Shown: piece by piece, positions 23,146-36,942 of the stretch
Layout: every line of letters starts with the position of its first letter
Numbering within the stretch: the first letter of the stretch is position 1
Assembly: GCA_032719365.1 (NCBI GenBank)
Contig: CM064874.1
Coordinates: 40,450,271-40,514,270 of the forward strand
Source of the DNA: Prinsepia uniflora
Lineage: Eukaryota; Streptophyta; Magnoliopsida; Rosales; Rosaceae
Direction: 5' to 3'
Length of the DNA stretch: 64,000 nt
The notes under the pieces: generated by a model
What the model was told of the DNA's origin: nothing
The model's database searches: none
What the model saw: only the letters and a program-made list of their open reading frames with translations
Translations under genes and position numbers: made by a program

Positions 23146-24246
23146 GGGTTTGCTCTTGGAGTGTCGCGCAGGTCGAGGATGTGATGTGTCTATGGGCTGC
23201 AGTTCGTCGTCAACCTGATAGTTAGGATGCCGGTACGATAGTTAGTAGGATTGAATCGTGGATCGTTTTGGTTCGGCATTTGATGTCGAGGCTGTCATAG
23301 TTCTGTCGTGGATGATAGTGTGGGACCCTATGAAGGGATGAACGTAACGGTACTTTAGAGTTTTGATCGTGAGATGGTTAGTTGGGATCGTCTTTCACAA
23401 TGTAGTAGGATCGGTTTTGATGACTGGTTAGGAGTTGTGACTATTAGATGGTCAGATTTTGTTGAGTTAGGTGGCTATGCCGTTAGGAGTAGCCGGGTTT
23501 GAGGAACCCTAGTTGAACTGACAGTAGGATTGGATTGACGTTCATACGATGTCGGGATCGCCGGGTTAGTCAGATTTTGGATTATACTGCCTTCTGCAGT
23601 TGGGTTCCGAGGAACCCTAGGTAGTGATTGTGGAACCCTAAGGTAGGATGTATGGTTCGGAAAGGTGAGTTGGCAAGTAATTTGACTTTGACGACTTTTC
23701 AGAATCGAGACTGTCGGTCGGTCTAGTCATGTCAACTTTAGTGATGGGACTGCACTCTGTAGTCGAGGTTGCATTAATCGGTTAGACCTAGTTGGTTGTC
23801 ATGCTACTTAGTTGTGTTGGATTGTTGATGCTACTATGGTCATGGACGACCTTGTAGACGACATTGGTTGAGTTGAGTTACGACTGGTTAGAGTTTAGTT
23901 GGACATGTTACCAAGGTTGGTACTTGTTGATGGAATCCCAGAGTGGGGATACAGAGTAGTTAGTACGGGTGGTTAATTTCGTTGGATGCGGAGTCTCAAT
24001 AGTGATGTCTGGTGGTTAGGTCTACACGAGTCTGTGGCAGGCACTACTATCGAGAGTGGTTGCAGTTGTGGTTGTTGTGAATCGGAGATGTTCGGGGAAC
24101 GTTTCCTTCTCTCGTATGAGATGTCAGGGTGATTGTACCCAAGAGTTGTTAGGTACGAGGGAGGCAGAGTTTCTCCAATACGAGCAGAGGTACGTGGTCA
24201 TCGCTCGGTATGCGCGGAGAGTTAGGGTTGTCTAATGCACATGGTG

Positions 24247-24302
24247 TGTGCTGGTGCTGGTGTTAGTGATGGTACTGGTACTAGTGCTGGTGCTGGTGCC
24301 AG
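24247..24302 (+). repeat. GGTGCTGGTACTAGTG trinucleotide-like tract in the internal region
   Basis: Repeats of GGTGCT, GGTACT and AGTGCT. The reverse-complement counterpart (ACCAGCACCAGCGCTAG) sits in the minus elements near 31498-31530 and 51145-51175, showing that the internal regions are homologous. Confidence 0.75.
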
Positions 24303-26309
24303 TGATTGTGATGACGATGAGACACGAGTCGGGATGTGACTCCATCGAGCTGTGCATGTGTTCGGTATCTATGGTCCAGGAGTGGATCACGGATAGAGTT
24401 GGACTGGATGGGATCTAGCAGTAGTTGAGACGTGAGGACCGAGTAGTGATGGTACACATCCTTTTGGATGTACATAAACGGTGTAAACTGATAATCGAAC
24501 TTGGTAGTGAATTAGACTGGTTACGTACACATGGTTGATGTCCGAGTGTGTTGGTTCCGACATGGTTGGAACTTTGGAATCAAGAGAGGTTGTGATTGAG
24601 GTGATGAGAGAAGTGGGTTTTCCGCATGGGTAATGGGTATTTCGAAGTCATTAGGGTGACTTCTCAAGTTCTACCATGGAAGATGATGGTTGTTATCACC
24701 AGTACGTTGATTGTGTATTGGTTGGTGGACCCAGGATTTATCTTGGGTCATCAAGAGGAGTTGAGTATTTCGAAGTTAGGTGAAGGAGATTTCTCATTTG
24801 TTTCTTGGTGGCAGACGATGTTGGGTTACGCGACATGGTGAGTGCAGCGAGTTTCGTTTGCATTCACGTGGGATGAGTTTTGATGTCATCGTCTTGGATC
24901 ATCCTTGATATTCCTAGGTGGAATGCCAAGGATCGATACGAAGTAATTGGAGAGGACCCACAGTCTCGGCGTGTCTCGTCGTTGACTGATTTGTTTAGAT
25001 GTGGGAATTGGTTGAGGAGTGTTGTAACTGACTAAGGATTCATGAGGGTGTAAGACCCTATGACCAGATTCCAGGTGGATTGTTAGTTGAGTGAGTATGC
25101 GTGGATCCTAGGTAGATCGGGATTGTGATGTTGAGGACTTTGGGCATCGTGACGATCGAGGATCGTCACGTTTATGGTCGTGTGACGCAGTGATGGATCG
25201 TGATCGTGATCTTGATGACTTCTTAGTTTATTGCCCTATCTTAGATTTTGGCTATCAGAATGTTGGGATGACTTCTTTTCAAAGTCAATCCGGTATGAAA
25301 CTGTAGTTGAGTAAATGGAGGTGTCTACGATGTGTCTTGGCTTTTTGGCTATGTAGGTGATGGGATTGAACTTCCTTTCGAGGTAAATCCCGTAAGGTGT
25401 ATTCCTCGAGCGAGTAGGTTTCCGACGGGGTAAAATTTGGTCAGCCTTAGATGGGTGGATATTGGGATTGGCTTCCCTATGAAGTCAATCGAACGTATTG
25501 AGGTAATCAATTAAGCAGGTAACCGATAGGTTTGAAATTGGTGCGTCTTGGTAGACATGAGTGATATTGGATTCCAGTTGGCATGAATGGGTATGCCTTG
25601 GCAGATGTGAGTGGGATTGGTATGTAATTGGATTACGTGATGGGGAGTAGACGTGGTGATGCTGGTCAGGTGACCATGGGACTCGAAATGGACGATGAAT
25701 TGGAGTACTTGATTTTTCTAGTACTAGATTGGGCATATGGACTCCAGAGGTACGTAGGTGAGCGTGTTGGTAGTCGGATTAGCCCGATACCATTGGATTA
25801 GTCAAGAACGTGAACTAGACATTGGATACTGTGCACTGGTTCATAGTGTTTCTGATGGGTCCAGTCATACTCAGGTTGAGTGAGTTGGTGGTTAGTGTAA
25901 CCACAAGTAGGTATAATGTCAGTTTTCGACTGGCGACTGTCAAGTGGTGACAGTTTGTCGAATATGTCAGCGTGGATCGTTGTGTGAGGTCTAGTGACTC
26001 CGAGTGGGAGCAGACGTCAGGATAGATTGATGATTTAAGAAGGAACCATCGAGCTGTTAGTATTCGTGAATTGGTAGAATTGTCAAATGGTATCAACTCT
26101 GAACGAGGGATTACTATCACTCGACGTGGTCGAGTGTAGACGATGTAACGTAAGCGTTAGTGGAATGTCTGGGTACGAATAAGTTTTGTTCTGGTTAGTG
26201 AATGTACAAGTGTACATTTGAAGTGTGGTCGATTGTGTTTTTACATGAGGTGGATGTGGTTTCGGAATAGTTGGAATTTTGAGGATGAAATTAATTAAGG
26301 AGGGAAGGT

Positions 26310-26990
26310 TGTAACGACCCGTCCCGAATTGCGGGATTAGATTAGTAACTAATCAAGGATAAGTGAGATTAATCGGTCATTAGTGGGGTACTTTCGGATG
26401 GATAATGTAAAATGACGATTTTGCCCTATAGAATGGGCAAAACGTTGAATTTTCATTCTGACGGTCAAATGGACTTTGGTCGATGACTGTGACGTAATTC
26501 GTGCGTCACAAGTTCATAGATAGGTGGCATGTTCAATTCCGACATTCGAGGAAGAAATTATAACGTTAGGAAGTTCTTGATTATTTTGGTAATTTGGTTA
26601 AAAGGGGAAAATAGTTGAATTTTGATCTTGGAGGTTCGATGGCTGAGGGCTGAGGACCATTAAGTAGATCGGGTCGATACGAATTCGTAGACAGGGGGCA
26701 CGCCGAAATCGAACTTCGAACGGAGAAGTTATGGTTCACGGAAGTTTCGAGGCACTATTACACGATTTACGAGACGGACTACTTTTGTATCCTAATGGGC
26801 CCATATATTTAATTCCTGCCTAATGGATGAGTCACAAGTGTCACTCATCCACAGGCCACCCTTATACATTCGTGCATATCATCTTCATTCTTTGTTCGTC
26901 CCAAACCAAAACCCGATCTCATCCATCCCCTATCAAACCATCACCCAATCCTCTCCCTCACCTGACCCAATCCATGAAGGAGACATAGGC
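26310..26990 (+). mobile_element. 3' LTR of the plus-strand element, first part
   Basis: It begins TGTAACGACCCGTCCC directly after the polypurine tract. It is broken at TAGGC (26986-26990) by the complete minus-strand element and resumes at 34684. Joined, the LTR is about 2.94 kb and matches the 5' LTR along its length. Confidence 0.93.
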
Positions 26991-29366
26991 TGACAGGACC
27001 CATCCCAATCCCCCCGGGATTAGTGCGGGATGACCTTGCTCCCGTCTGACACGGAGTGTCAGACAAGGGATAATTTCGACCTTTGCCCTCCCGGGCTATC
27101 AGAGTACGCCAGGATCCGGAGGAGGTATGTGATATCTCGGTCTCTGCTACAGTCCACATCCGATGTCAACCTGAAGGGCAGTCAAAACATTAAAAACTGT
27201 GAGTGGACAAAACAAGAGTTTATAAAAACATTTCATAAGAAGACATTTGTACCCTTCACTAAAAAGCATGCATGCATTCGAAAACCATTTATCCAGAAAA
27301 ACCATAATGAAATCAAGTACACGGGCCACTGTCCAAATCCGTAAGGGACTCAGCCCAAATCATAAGAAACTAACCATACGGGACACTGCCCAAATCCACA
27401 AGAAACCAATACGGGACTCAGCCCATACCCATAAACATACACGAGCCACCACTCAATCCTGTGCACACCTGTGCTCACCACATATCAAATCAAATATACG
27501 TATATATATAAGTCACACAACCAATCCTGTCACGGTATACAAAGCTACGCGCGTGCTACCGTGCCCGAACATAGGACATCAGCTGGCCACCGTGCCCGAA
27601 ATCTGAGGTCATATGCCCGAGACAAAACCAAATGGGTCTCATACCCGAGTTTATCCTTTTAGAAATCCAAAGCCATTCCATTAAAACCAATAAAGAAGTA
27701 CAGACCCGTATAAGCACCGTATAAGGCCGAAACCTCGAAATACGTGCTTATACGTAACCACATACAAATACACCCATGGCATCATCAAACAAGTAATAAA
27801 ACATATAATAAACATTTATGCATGCACCAATTTAGAAAACAAGGTCCACTTACATACCGTCCGAGCTGCCGCCTCGATTTGCGTGCCATTCGGCTCCCCG
27901 AGCCGATCACCATCACCGGGACTCTTGAACCTGTCCAAATCGTAATAGAAGGTTACTAACTGCTTAATTAACCTCCCACTAAAGCCCCGTAATTTTCCCG
28001 TATTTTTAACTATTTTTAATCCCGAACCTAAAAGTTCCGATGCCCCGAAACATATCGAGACGGTGTCCGATCAACACGAAACCAGTCCCAAAATGTTCGT
28101 TACATCGAATAGAAGATTTCACATGTTGAACACATCCCCAAATTCTTCCCCACGCGCCCACACGCGCCGCCTGAAGTGGCTGCGCGTGGGCTTCACGCGC
28201 CGCTACATTACCCGTCTCCTACTTCGGTCAGACCGGTCTGAACCGGTCCGGTCCGATTTTTCCTGCAACTTGGACCGGCGTAACCGGTCCAGGTCTCCTT
28301 TTCCCTCATTTTCGGTCCGTTTGCTTCCATTCCAATTCCTAAATTCCTATTTCTTCATTTCCTATCTAACCCAATCAATCAAACTACCTAAAACCTTCGA
28401 AATCCGACCGGTTCAAATTTGAACCTTACGGTTCAAATTTCCCGAAACCTCCCAGGGCTTCCCCGACGTCCAACCTTCATCCAAACCTTCCTAAAAACTC
28501 CCTAACAACCTAATTAGTTCAACCTAAACGTCCAAACAAGCCCCTAATAATTAGAAATCAAAAATGGATTAAAATGGGCAAAACCGATTACCTCGCGGGT
28601 TGGCCACCACCGCCGTCCACGGCGGCGCTCCCTGGGCCGGCCACCGCATCCAACCGCCTCCCCACTCTCTGGTCTCAGTCCTGGTCGAAATGGATGGGTT
28701 TTGGGGTTGCACGGGAATGAGAGAAATGGTGAGATCGGGTGGGTTTTGGGTGTGTGTTTGAAATGGAGAAAATGGATTGGTTTGCACGGTGCATGAAGGA
28801 AATATGGTGTCCATTGGATGGGTGACACTTGTCACTCATCCATTGGGCATCAGGACAAATATATGGGCCCACTAGAGACAAAACTGCACTTTTTGTCTCG
28901 TAAAACGTGTTACCGTGAATAGTATCCTGGGACTTCCGTGAACCGTAACTTCGCCGTCGAACGTCCGAATTTGACGTGCTGCCTGTCTACGGATTTGTAT
29001 CGTCCTTATCTATGTAACGGTCTTCGTCCCTCGGTCATCGGACCTCTCGGTCAAAAAGTCAACATTTTGACCCTTTTAACCAAAATTACCAAAATGCCCC
29101 TAAACTTCCGAACATCATAACTTCCTCCACGAACGTCGGATTTGAACGTGCCACCTGTCTATGAACTCGTGACGTCACAAGCTACGTCACGATCATCGGT
29201 CAAAACCATTTGACCGTCTGATTGAAAAGTCAACATTTTGCCATGACTAGGGGCAAAACGGTCATTTCGCATCGTTCGTCCGGTTTCGCCCAATTAATCA
29301 CGGATTAGCCTCGCTAATCGTGATTCGTCACTAATCTAATCCTGGAATTCGGGACGGGTCGTTACA
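26991..29366 (-). mobile_element. LTR B: 3' LTR of the complete minus-strand element (2376 bp)
   Basis: TGACAGGACCCATCCC at 26991 and GGGACGGGTCGTTACA at 29366. The element's TSD TAGGC is at 26986-26990 and 34679-34683. Compared with its partner LTR C it lacks about 487 bp: the sequence jumps at 27560 from GCGCGTGCTACC to GTGCCCGAAC, removing the whole hairpin minisatellite. It lacks the ACGT-core block (CGCCGCTACATTACCCGTC instead). Confidence 0.95.
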
Positions 29367-31815
29367 ACCTTCCCTCCTTAATTAATTTCATCCTCGAAAT
29401 TCCAACCGACCTAATTCTAACCGTTCTTCCCTCCTTAATTAGTTTCGTTTTCTGAAACTCCAACTATTCGGATTCCACATCCATCTCGTGGAAAGTACAA
29501 TCTACCTCGCAACACGCATACACTCGTACACCAACTAACCAGAACAAAACTCGTCTGCAACCAGACGTACCACTAACACTCGCGTGGCATCTACTACACT
29601 CGACCACGTCGAATGACAGTAATCATACATCCCGAATTGACACCGCTTGTCAAATCTACCGTTTCGTTGACACAACAACTCGACGGTTCCTTACTCAATC
29701 CCAATCTATCGTGACGTCTGCTCCCACTTGGAGTCATCAGACCTCACACAACGATCCTCGTTGACACCTCCGACAAACTGTCACATCTGACAAACTGTCA
29801 CCACTTGACAGTCGCCAGTCGAAAACTGACACTATAACCACTTGTGGTTATACTAACCACCACTTAATCAACCTGAGTATACACTAACTAATAAATCACT
29901 CGACCTGTGTGTAACTAGACCCATCAGAAATACCATGACCCAGTGCACAGTATCCAATATCCAGTCCACGACCTCAACTAATCCAATGGTATCGGAACCT
30001 ATCCGACTACCAACACGCTCACCAACGTACTACAGGTATAACCTATATACCGTCACTAGGCACCACAAGTATGCCCAGTATTGTACCTCGAATTATGTAC
30101 CAGGTACGTACACCTACCCATCAATCAGACTATAACCTCCTATGTCATAGCCAATCACGTTTCAATTATGGAGTTCACTTGTCCAATCCAGCATTAGACA
30201 AATTGAAACTCCAACCCATCATCCGTTTCCAAATCTGAATTCGAATCCGTAATTTCGTAAGAAATCCCGAATCCAAACCCAGAAATCATATCCCTTACCA
30301 TTTCCCAAATTCAAATCCAAAATCATCATTCCGTAAACTAGTATTAGGAATGACCATTCCGAACCCAAATCCATAAAAAGAAAATCCACAGTCAAGCTCT
30401 AGAACCAAATCCTGAATCGTCACCCAGAATCTGATTCCAAAACCCAAATCCAGAAATCCTCTTTCAAGTTCCAAAATCAAATCCTGAATCGTCATCCAGA
30501 AATCTGATTCCAAAACCCGAAATCTCGTTCATGTCTACCAAGACGCATCAAAACCGAACCTATCGGTTACCCGTTTAAACAATTACCTCAATATCATCGA
30601 TTGAGTTCATAGGGAAGCCAATCCCAATATCGACACATCTCTAAGACTGACCATATCCGACCACGTCGGAAAACTACTCATCAGACAACTACTCAGGCGA
30701 GTAGTAAGCCATATGGGATTTACCTCGAAAAGAAGTTCAGTCCCATTATCCTCAACTCAAACATTCCAGTAAGAGTAATAAACTCTCCACCTATCTGGAT
30801 CATCAAGATCACAATCCAGATCCATAGCGATACCCAAAGTCCTAAACCAATTCCCACATCTAAACAGATCAGTCAACGACGAGACACGCCGAGACTGTGG
30901 GTTCTCACTGATTACCTCGTATCAATCCTTGTCATTCCACCTAGGAAAACCAAGGATGATCCAAGGTAATGACATCAAAAGTCATCCTACGTGAATGCAA
31001 CCAAAACTCGCTGCACTCACCACGCCACGTAATTCAACATCGTCTGCCACCATGCAGAAGATGAGAATCTCAGTCACCCGATGTCGATATACTCAATACC
31101 AATGCGGAAAACCCACATTCCTCTCGTCACCTCAATCACAACCTCTCGCGATTTCGAAGTTCCAATCATATCAGAACCGACACACTAGGACATCAACCAT
31201 GCGACCATAACGAGTCAAACTCACTACCAAGTTCGACTGTCGGTTTACACTATTTATGTAGATACACTCATTCCGAGTGGAATTCACGCAACTCAAGGTT
31301 AAACCTTGTATATTATTTACGAATATGCCTAAACGGCATCCAACACACGCATCTCGTACCACGAGTCTCAACTACTGCTGGATCCAATCCAGTCCGTCAC
31401 TATCTGTGATCCACTCCCGAACCACAGATACTGCACATATAAGTAACTCGATGGAGTCACATCCTGACTCGTGACTCACCGTCATCACAATCACCGGCAC
31501 CAGCACCAGCGCTAGTACCAGCGCCAACGCACTGTCATCAACACTAGTATCAATATCAGCATCGGCACACCATGTGCAAAACTGACAACCCTGGATCTCC
31601 GCTCATACTGAACGACGATCCCGTACCTCTACTCATATTGGAGAAATTCTGTCTCCCTCGTACCCGATAACTATGGGTACAGTCACCCCAACTATCAGGT
31701 TGATCACGAACTGTAGCCCATTGAGATATCAAATCCTCGACCTGCGTACGGAGTATCGCGCAAAATACGCTCTGGAATTCAGAGTAACATGAGCAACCAT
31801 GCTCTGATACCACGT
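29367..31815 (-). mobile_element. Internal region of the minus-strand element (2449 bp, non-coding, deleted)
   Basis: It starts at the left with the reverse complement of the polypurine tract (ACCTTCCCTCCTTAATTAA) and ends with the primer-binding site. It is homologous to the plus element's internal region but lacks about 0.7-1 kb on the PBS side: after CTCATATTGGAG (near 31642) only about 160 bp remain before the PBS. No coding motif is present. Confidence 0.9.
31801..31812 (-). other. Primer-binding site (initiator tRNA-Met)
   Basis: GCTCTGATACCA on the plus strand is TGGTATCAGAGC on the minus strand, a perfect match to the standard plant initiator-Met site. It is three bases from the LTR end at 31816. 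Confidence 0.95.
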
Positions 31816-34678
31816 TGACAGGACCCATCCCAATCCCCCCGGGATTAGTGCGGGATGACCCTTCTCCCGTCTGACACGGAGTGTCAGACAAGGGATAATT
31901 TCGACCTTTTCCCTCCCGGGCTATCAGAGTACGCCAGGATCCGGAGGAGGTATGTGATATCTCGGTCTTTGCTACAGTCCACATCCGATGTCAACCTGAA
32001 GGGCAGTCATAACATTAAAAACTGTGAGTGGACAAAACATGAGTTTATAAAAACATTTCATAAGAAGACATTTGTACCCTTCACTAAAAATCATTCATGC
32101 ATTCGAAAACCATTTATCCAAAAAAACCATAATGAAATCAAGTACACGGGCCGCTGCCCAAATCCGTAAGGGACTCAGCCCAAATCATAAGAAACTAACC
32201 ATATGGGGCACTGCCCAAATCCACAAGAAACCAATACGGGACTCAGCCCATACCCATAAACATACACGAGCCACCACTCAATCCTGTGCACACCTGTGCT
32301 CACCACGTATCAAATCAAATACACGTATATATATAAGTCACACAACCAATCCTGTCACGGTATCCAAAGCTACGCGCGTGCTACCCGGGTCTCAATCCGA
32401 GTCTTCTCAAAGTCAAGGTCAATGTCCGCAGACCACTAATCCTACTCGAGGTAACAGTAACCATAGCCTTCCTGAGAGTAAGGAACCCAACTGGGGGGTG
32501 ACTCCACTCAGTTGGTGCTCCGTGACTACTCCGGGGTCCACCCAGGCCAACGACCCTCCCCGGAGTAGATAGAACATGTAAAGGAAGGTAGATGAACATA
32601 TATATATATATATATACATAACATAAACATTCATGTCCGGTTCCCCTGAACCGTCATGATCCATAATATCCAAAACCAAGGTAACATGCCGGTTCCCAAA
32701 AACCGTCATGTACCGTAATAACCAACAAGGGTTCATGCCGGTTCCCATAAACTGTCATGAACCACGATACCATAACAAGAGTTCATGCCGGTTCCCATAA
32801 ACCTTCATGAACCGGGGAATCCATTTAAGGTTCCCTGACCTGAAATCAAAACTATAAAGTGACTGGGTCTCGTGCCCGAACATAGGACATCAGCTGGCCA
32901 CCCTGCCCGAAATCTGAGGTCATATGCCCGAGACAAAACCAAATGGGTCTCATACCCGAGTTTATCCTTTTAGAAATCCAAAGCCATTCCATTAAAACCA
33001 ATAAAGAAGTACAGAACCGTATAAGCACCGTATAAGGCCGAAACCACGAAATACGTGCTTATACGTAACCACATACAAATGCACCCATGGCATCATCAAA
33101 CAAGTAATAAAACATATAATAAAAATTTATGCATGCACCAATTTAGAAAACAAGGTCCACTCACAGACCGTCCGAGCTGCTGCCTCGATTTACGTGCCAT
33201 TCGGCTCCCCGAGCCGATCACCATCACCGGAACCCTCCAACCTGTCCAAATCGTAATAGAAGGTTACTAACTACTTAATTAACCTCCCACTAAAGCCCCA
33301 TAATTTTCCCGTATTTTTAACTATTTTTAATCCCGAACCTAAACCTTCCGATGCCCCGAAACATATCGAGACGGTGTCCGATCGACACGAAACCAGTCCC
33401 AAAATGTTCGTTACATCGAATAGAAGATTTCACATGTTGAACATATCCCCAAATTCTTCCCCACGCGCCCACACGCTCCGCCTGAAGTGGCTGCGCGTGG
33501 GCTTCACGCGCCGCTACATTACCCGTCTCCTACTTCGGTCAGACCGGTCTGAACCGGTCCGGTCCGATTTTTCCTGCAACTTGGACCGGCGTAACCGGTC
33601 CAGGTCTCCTTTTCCCTCATTTTCGGTCCGTTTGCTTCCATTCCAATTCCTAAATTCCTATTTCTTCATTTCCTATCTAACCCAATCAATCAAACTACCT
33701 AAAACCTTCGAAATCCGACCGGTTCAATTTTGAACCTTACGGTTCAAATTTCCCGAAACCTCCCAGGGCTTCCCCGACGTCCAACCTTCATCCAAACCTT
33801 CCTAAAAACTCCCTAACAACCTAATTAGTTCAACCTAAACGTCCAAACAAGCCCCTAATAATTAGAAATCAAAAATGGATTAAAATGGGCAAAACCGATT
33901 ACCTCGCGGGTTGGCCACCACCGCCGTCCACGGCGTTGCTCCCTGGGCCGACCACCGCATCCAACCGCCTCCCCACTCTCTGGTCTCAGTCCTGGTCGAA
34001 ATGGATGGGTTTTGGGGTTGCACGGGAATGAGAGAAATGGTGAGATCGGGTGGGTTTTGGGTGTGTGTTTGAAATGGAGAAAATGGATTGGTTTGCACGG
34101 TGCATGAAGGAAATATGGTGTCCATTGGATGGGTGACACTTGTCACTCATCCATTGGGCATCAGGATAAATATCTGGGCCCACTAGAGACAAAACTGTAC
34201 TTTTTGTCTCGTAAAACGTGTTACCGTGAATAGTATCCTAGGACTTCCGTGAACCGTAACTTCGCCGTCGAACGTCCGAATTCGACGTGCCGCCTGTCTA
34301 CGGATTCGTATCGTCCTTATCTACGTAACGGTCTTCGTCCCTCGGCCATCGGACCTCTCGGTCAAAAAGTCAACATTTTGACCCTTTTAACCAAAATTAC
34401 CAAAATGCCCCTAAACTTCCGAACATCATAACTTCCTCCACGAACGTTGGATTTGATCGTGCCACCTGTCTATGAACTCGTGATATCACAAGCTACGTCA
34501 CGGTCATCGGTCAAAGTCCATTTGACCGTCCGATTGAAAAGTCAACGTTTTGCCACGACTAGGGGCAAAACGGTCATTTCGCATCGTTCGTCCGATTTCG
34601 CCCAATTAATCACGAATTAGCCTCACTAATCGTGATTCATCACTAATCTAATCCTGGAATTCAGGACGGGTCGTTACA
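31816..34678 (-). mobile_element. LTR C: 5' LTR of the complete minus-strand element (2863 bp)
   Basis: It begins TGACAGGACCCATCCC at 31816 next to the PBS and ends CAGGACGGGTCGTTACA at 34678, followed by TSD TAGGC. It contains the 9-bp stem-loop (31869-31889), an (AT)n tract (32600-32618), four hairpin units (32631-32816) and the 36-bp palindrome (34122-34157). Confidence 0.95.
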
Positions 34679-36942
34679 TAGGCTGAACTGATAAGCGGAG
34701 GACGGCGTGGAGGCGGCTGTGCCGCTGTGCACGGTGGAGAGAGATGAGGTATGCTCGGTTTTACCCATTTTCCTTTTTATTTCGATTTGGGCTTCATGGA
34801 CAGTTTTGGGTGTTTGGATGAGGATTTTTAGGTTGTTAGGAAGATAATTGGATGGTTTTGGATGCATGTGAAGGGCTGGGTAGCCCAAGGAGTGATATGG
34901 AAACCTTGAACCGTGAAGGGAGGAATTGAACGGGTCGGCTTAGGGGTTTGTTCTTGGTTTTCTTCATACCATTAGACTCCTAGGGGCAAAAAAGGAAGAA
35001 TGGAATCGAAATGGAAGAGAACGGACCAAAAATATGGGAGATAAGGGGCTGAACCGGCCACATCGGTTCGGTTGAACCGGCCATATCGGTTCGGTTGGAC
35101 CGGCTGCATAGGACCGGCTAGTTCGGACGACTTCAACATGACTTTTAATCTATTCGATGTAACGAACATTTTGGGACTAGTTTCGTGTCGATCGGACATC
35201 GGTTCGATAATGTTCGGGACATCCGAAGGTTTAGGATCGGGATTAAAAATAGTTAAAAATTCCAAAAACTTTTGGGGATTTGGTGAGGGTTTATTTAAGT
35301 AGTTAGTAACCCTTTATTACGATTTGGATAGGTTTGGAGGTCTCGGTGACGGTGTTTGGCCAGGGAGAGCTGTATGGCACGCGAATCGAGGTGACAGCTT
35401 AGGACAGTCTGTAAGTGGACCTTGATTTCTAAACTATGATGCATGCATAAACGTTTTATATGGTTTATGAATATGATTCTATGATGATGGTTTGGATGAT
35501 TGTGATTTACACGGTTTCACGTATTTCGAGGCGATTTAGGTTCTTGCACGTAAATCGAGGTTTTCAGTTTTGCACTGATTTTTCGTGCTTATAGTTTTGG
35601 AAATGATTTCATGAAATGGTTTTGGATTTGAAAAGGTAAAATCGGGTTTGAGACCCCTTTTTTTTGGAAACCTTCGGACTCGAAGTCCATTTAGTTACAT
35701 TCTCGGGCCAGAGGCCCAATTGGTTCTTGAATCGATTTCAGATTTGGAAATATGGACCGGGCATGAGACCCATTTGATTTACGAAATCTCGGGCTTCAAG
35801 TCCATTGGATTTAACGTGTCATCGGGGCGAAGGCCTAGTTGATTTACGTATCGGGTTCGAGTCCCAATTGGTTTACCAATCGGGCTCGGAGCCCAGTTTA
35901 CTTACGTATCGGGCACAAGGCCCATTTGGTTTACGATATCGGGCACGAGGCTTATTTGGTATGCGAAGTTGGGCACGAGGCCCAGTTGTTTTAAGATTCA
36001 GGGTGGAGGCCCAGTTTGTATGTGGTTCTGGGCTTAGGGCCTAGTTATGTTCTTAAGATTGTGATTTTGGGTCAAGGACCTATAAATGGATTTATGGTTC
36101 ATGATAGTTTATGGGGACTGACATGAACCGTTGAAAGGTTTTTATAGTTCATGACGGTGTATGGGGACCGGGCATGAACCCTTGAAAGGTTTTGAGAATG
36201 TTTTCAAAAGGTTTTTCGTATACCATCCTTTATATATGAATTGTCTCCTCCAGGGAGGGTCGTTGGCCTGGATGGATGCCGAAGTAGTCACGAAGCACTG
36301 ACTGAGTGGAGTCGCCCCCATTGGGTTCCTTACTCTCAGAAAGGCTATGGATTATAACCCCCAGGGAGGGTCATTGATCTACGAACATTGACCTGGGTGG
36401 ACCATAGGGAGACTTGGGCTTTGAGACCCCGGTTAGCACGCACGTAGATCTAAATACCGTGACAGGATTGGTTATATGATATTGATAAACATGGTTTCAA
36501 TTGGTTTGCGAAATTGTGTTTTATGATTGATAAATGGATTTAGGCTGAGATCCCATATATGTTTATTATTTTCTAGTTTTCTGTAAATGGATTTGGGCAG
36601 GGGCCCGTATGGATTTGGTTGTTTAAACATATGTGGTTTGATAAATGATTTTCCTATGCATGCATGCTTTTTAGTGAAGGGCATAAAGGTCTTTATGAAA
36701 TATGTTTTGTAAACTCTTTTATTTTTGTCCACTCACAGTCTTTCTGTTTTTAATGCCCTTCAGGTTGAATACGGTGCGGACTGTAGCAGAGATTGAGACA
36801 TCACATACCTCCTCTGAATCTCGGCGTACTCTGGAAGCCGTTCATGCTAAAGGTTCAAATTTTCCGTAGTCTGACACTCGGTGTCAGACGGGATCAGGAG
36901 CGTCCCTAGTTAATCCCGGAAAGATTGGGACGGGTCTTGACA
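34679..36942 (+). mobile_element. 3' LTR of the plus-strand element, second part
   Basis: After the second TAGGC it continues TGAACTGATAAGCGGAGGAC, matching 20796 onward in the 5' LTR, and ends GGGACGGGTCTTGACA at 36942, followed by TSD CAATG. It holds the GGGCACGAGGCCC array (about 35810-36055) and two hairpin units (36095-36180). Confidence 0.93.

Larger units (their letters stand above)
23132..26309 (+). mobile_element. Internal region of the plus-strand element: about 3.2 kb, no gag/pol
   Basis: It runs from the PBS to a polypurine tract AAGGAGGGAAGGT (26297-26309). No frame exceeds about 100 codons, and no zinc knuckle, protease, RT, RNase H or integrase motif can be found in any frame. 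An imperfect trinucleotide-like tract (CTGGTGCTGGTG...) lies at 24247-24302. The same non-coding sequence, including that tract, recurs in opposite orientation in the other internal regions (29367-31815, 49218-55241, 58718-60819), so the lack of coding is a family property. Any mobilisation must have depended on proteins from another element. Confidence 0.85.

Noticed and set aside
31801..31812. tRNA-like sequence near LTR ends
   Set aside because: Only the 12-base initiator-Met primer-binding site is present; no cloverleaf or A/B boxes follow.
31556..31984. 142-codon minus-strand frame
   Set aside because: It crosses the internal region, PBS and LTR boundary of a retrotransposon and includes non-coding terminal sequence. 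It is not conserved in the L-N copy.
20119..36942. DNA transposon reading of the extended inverted termini
   Set aside because: 5-bp TSDs, PBS, polypurine tract and paired long direct repeats all indicate LTR retrotransposition.
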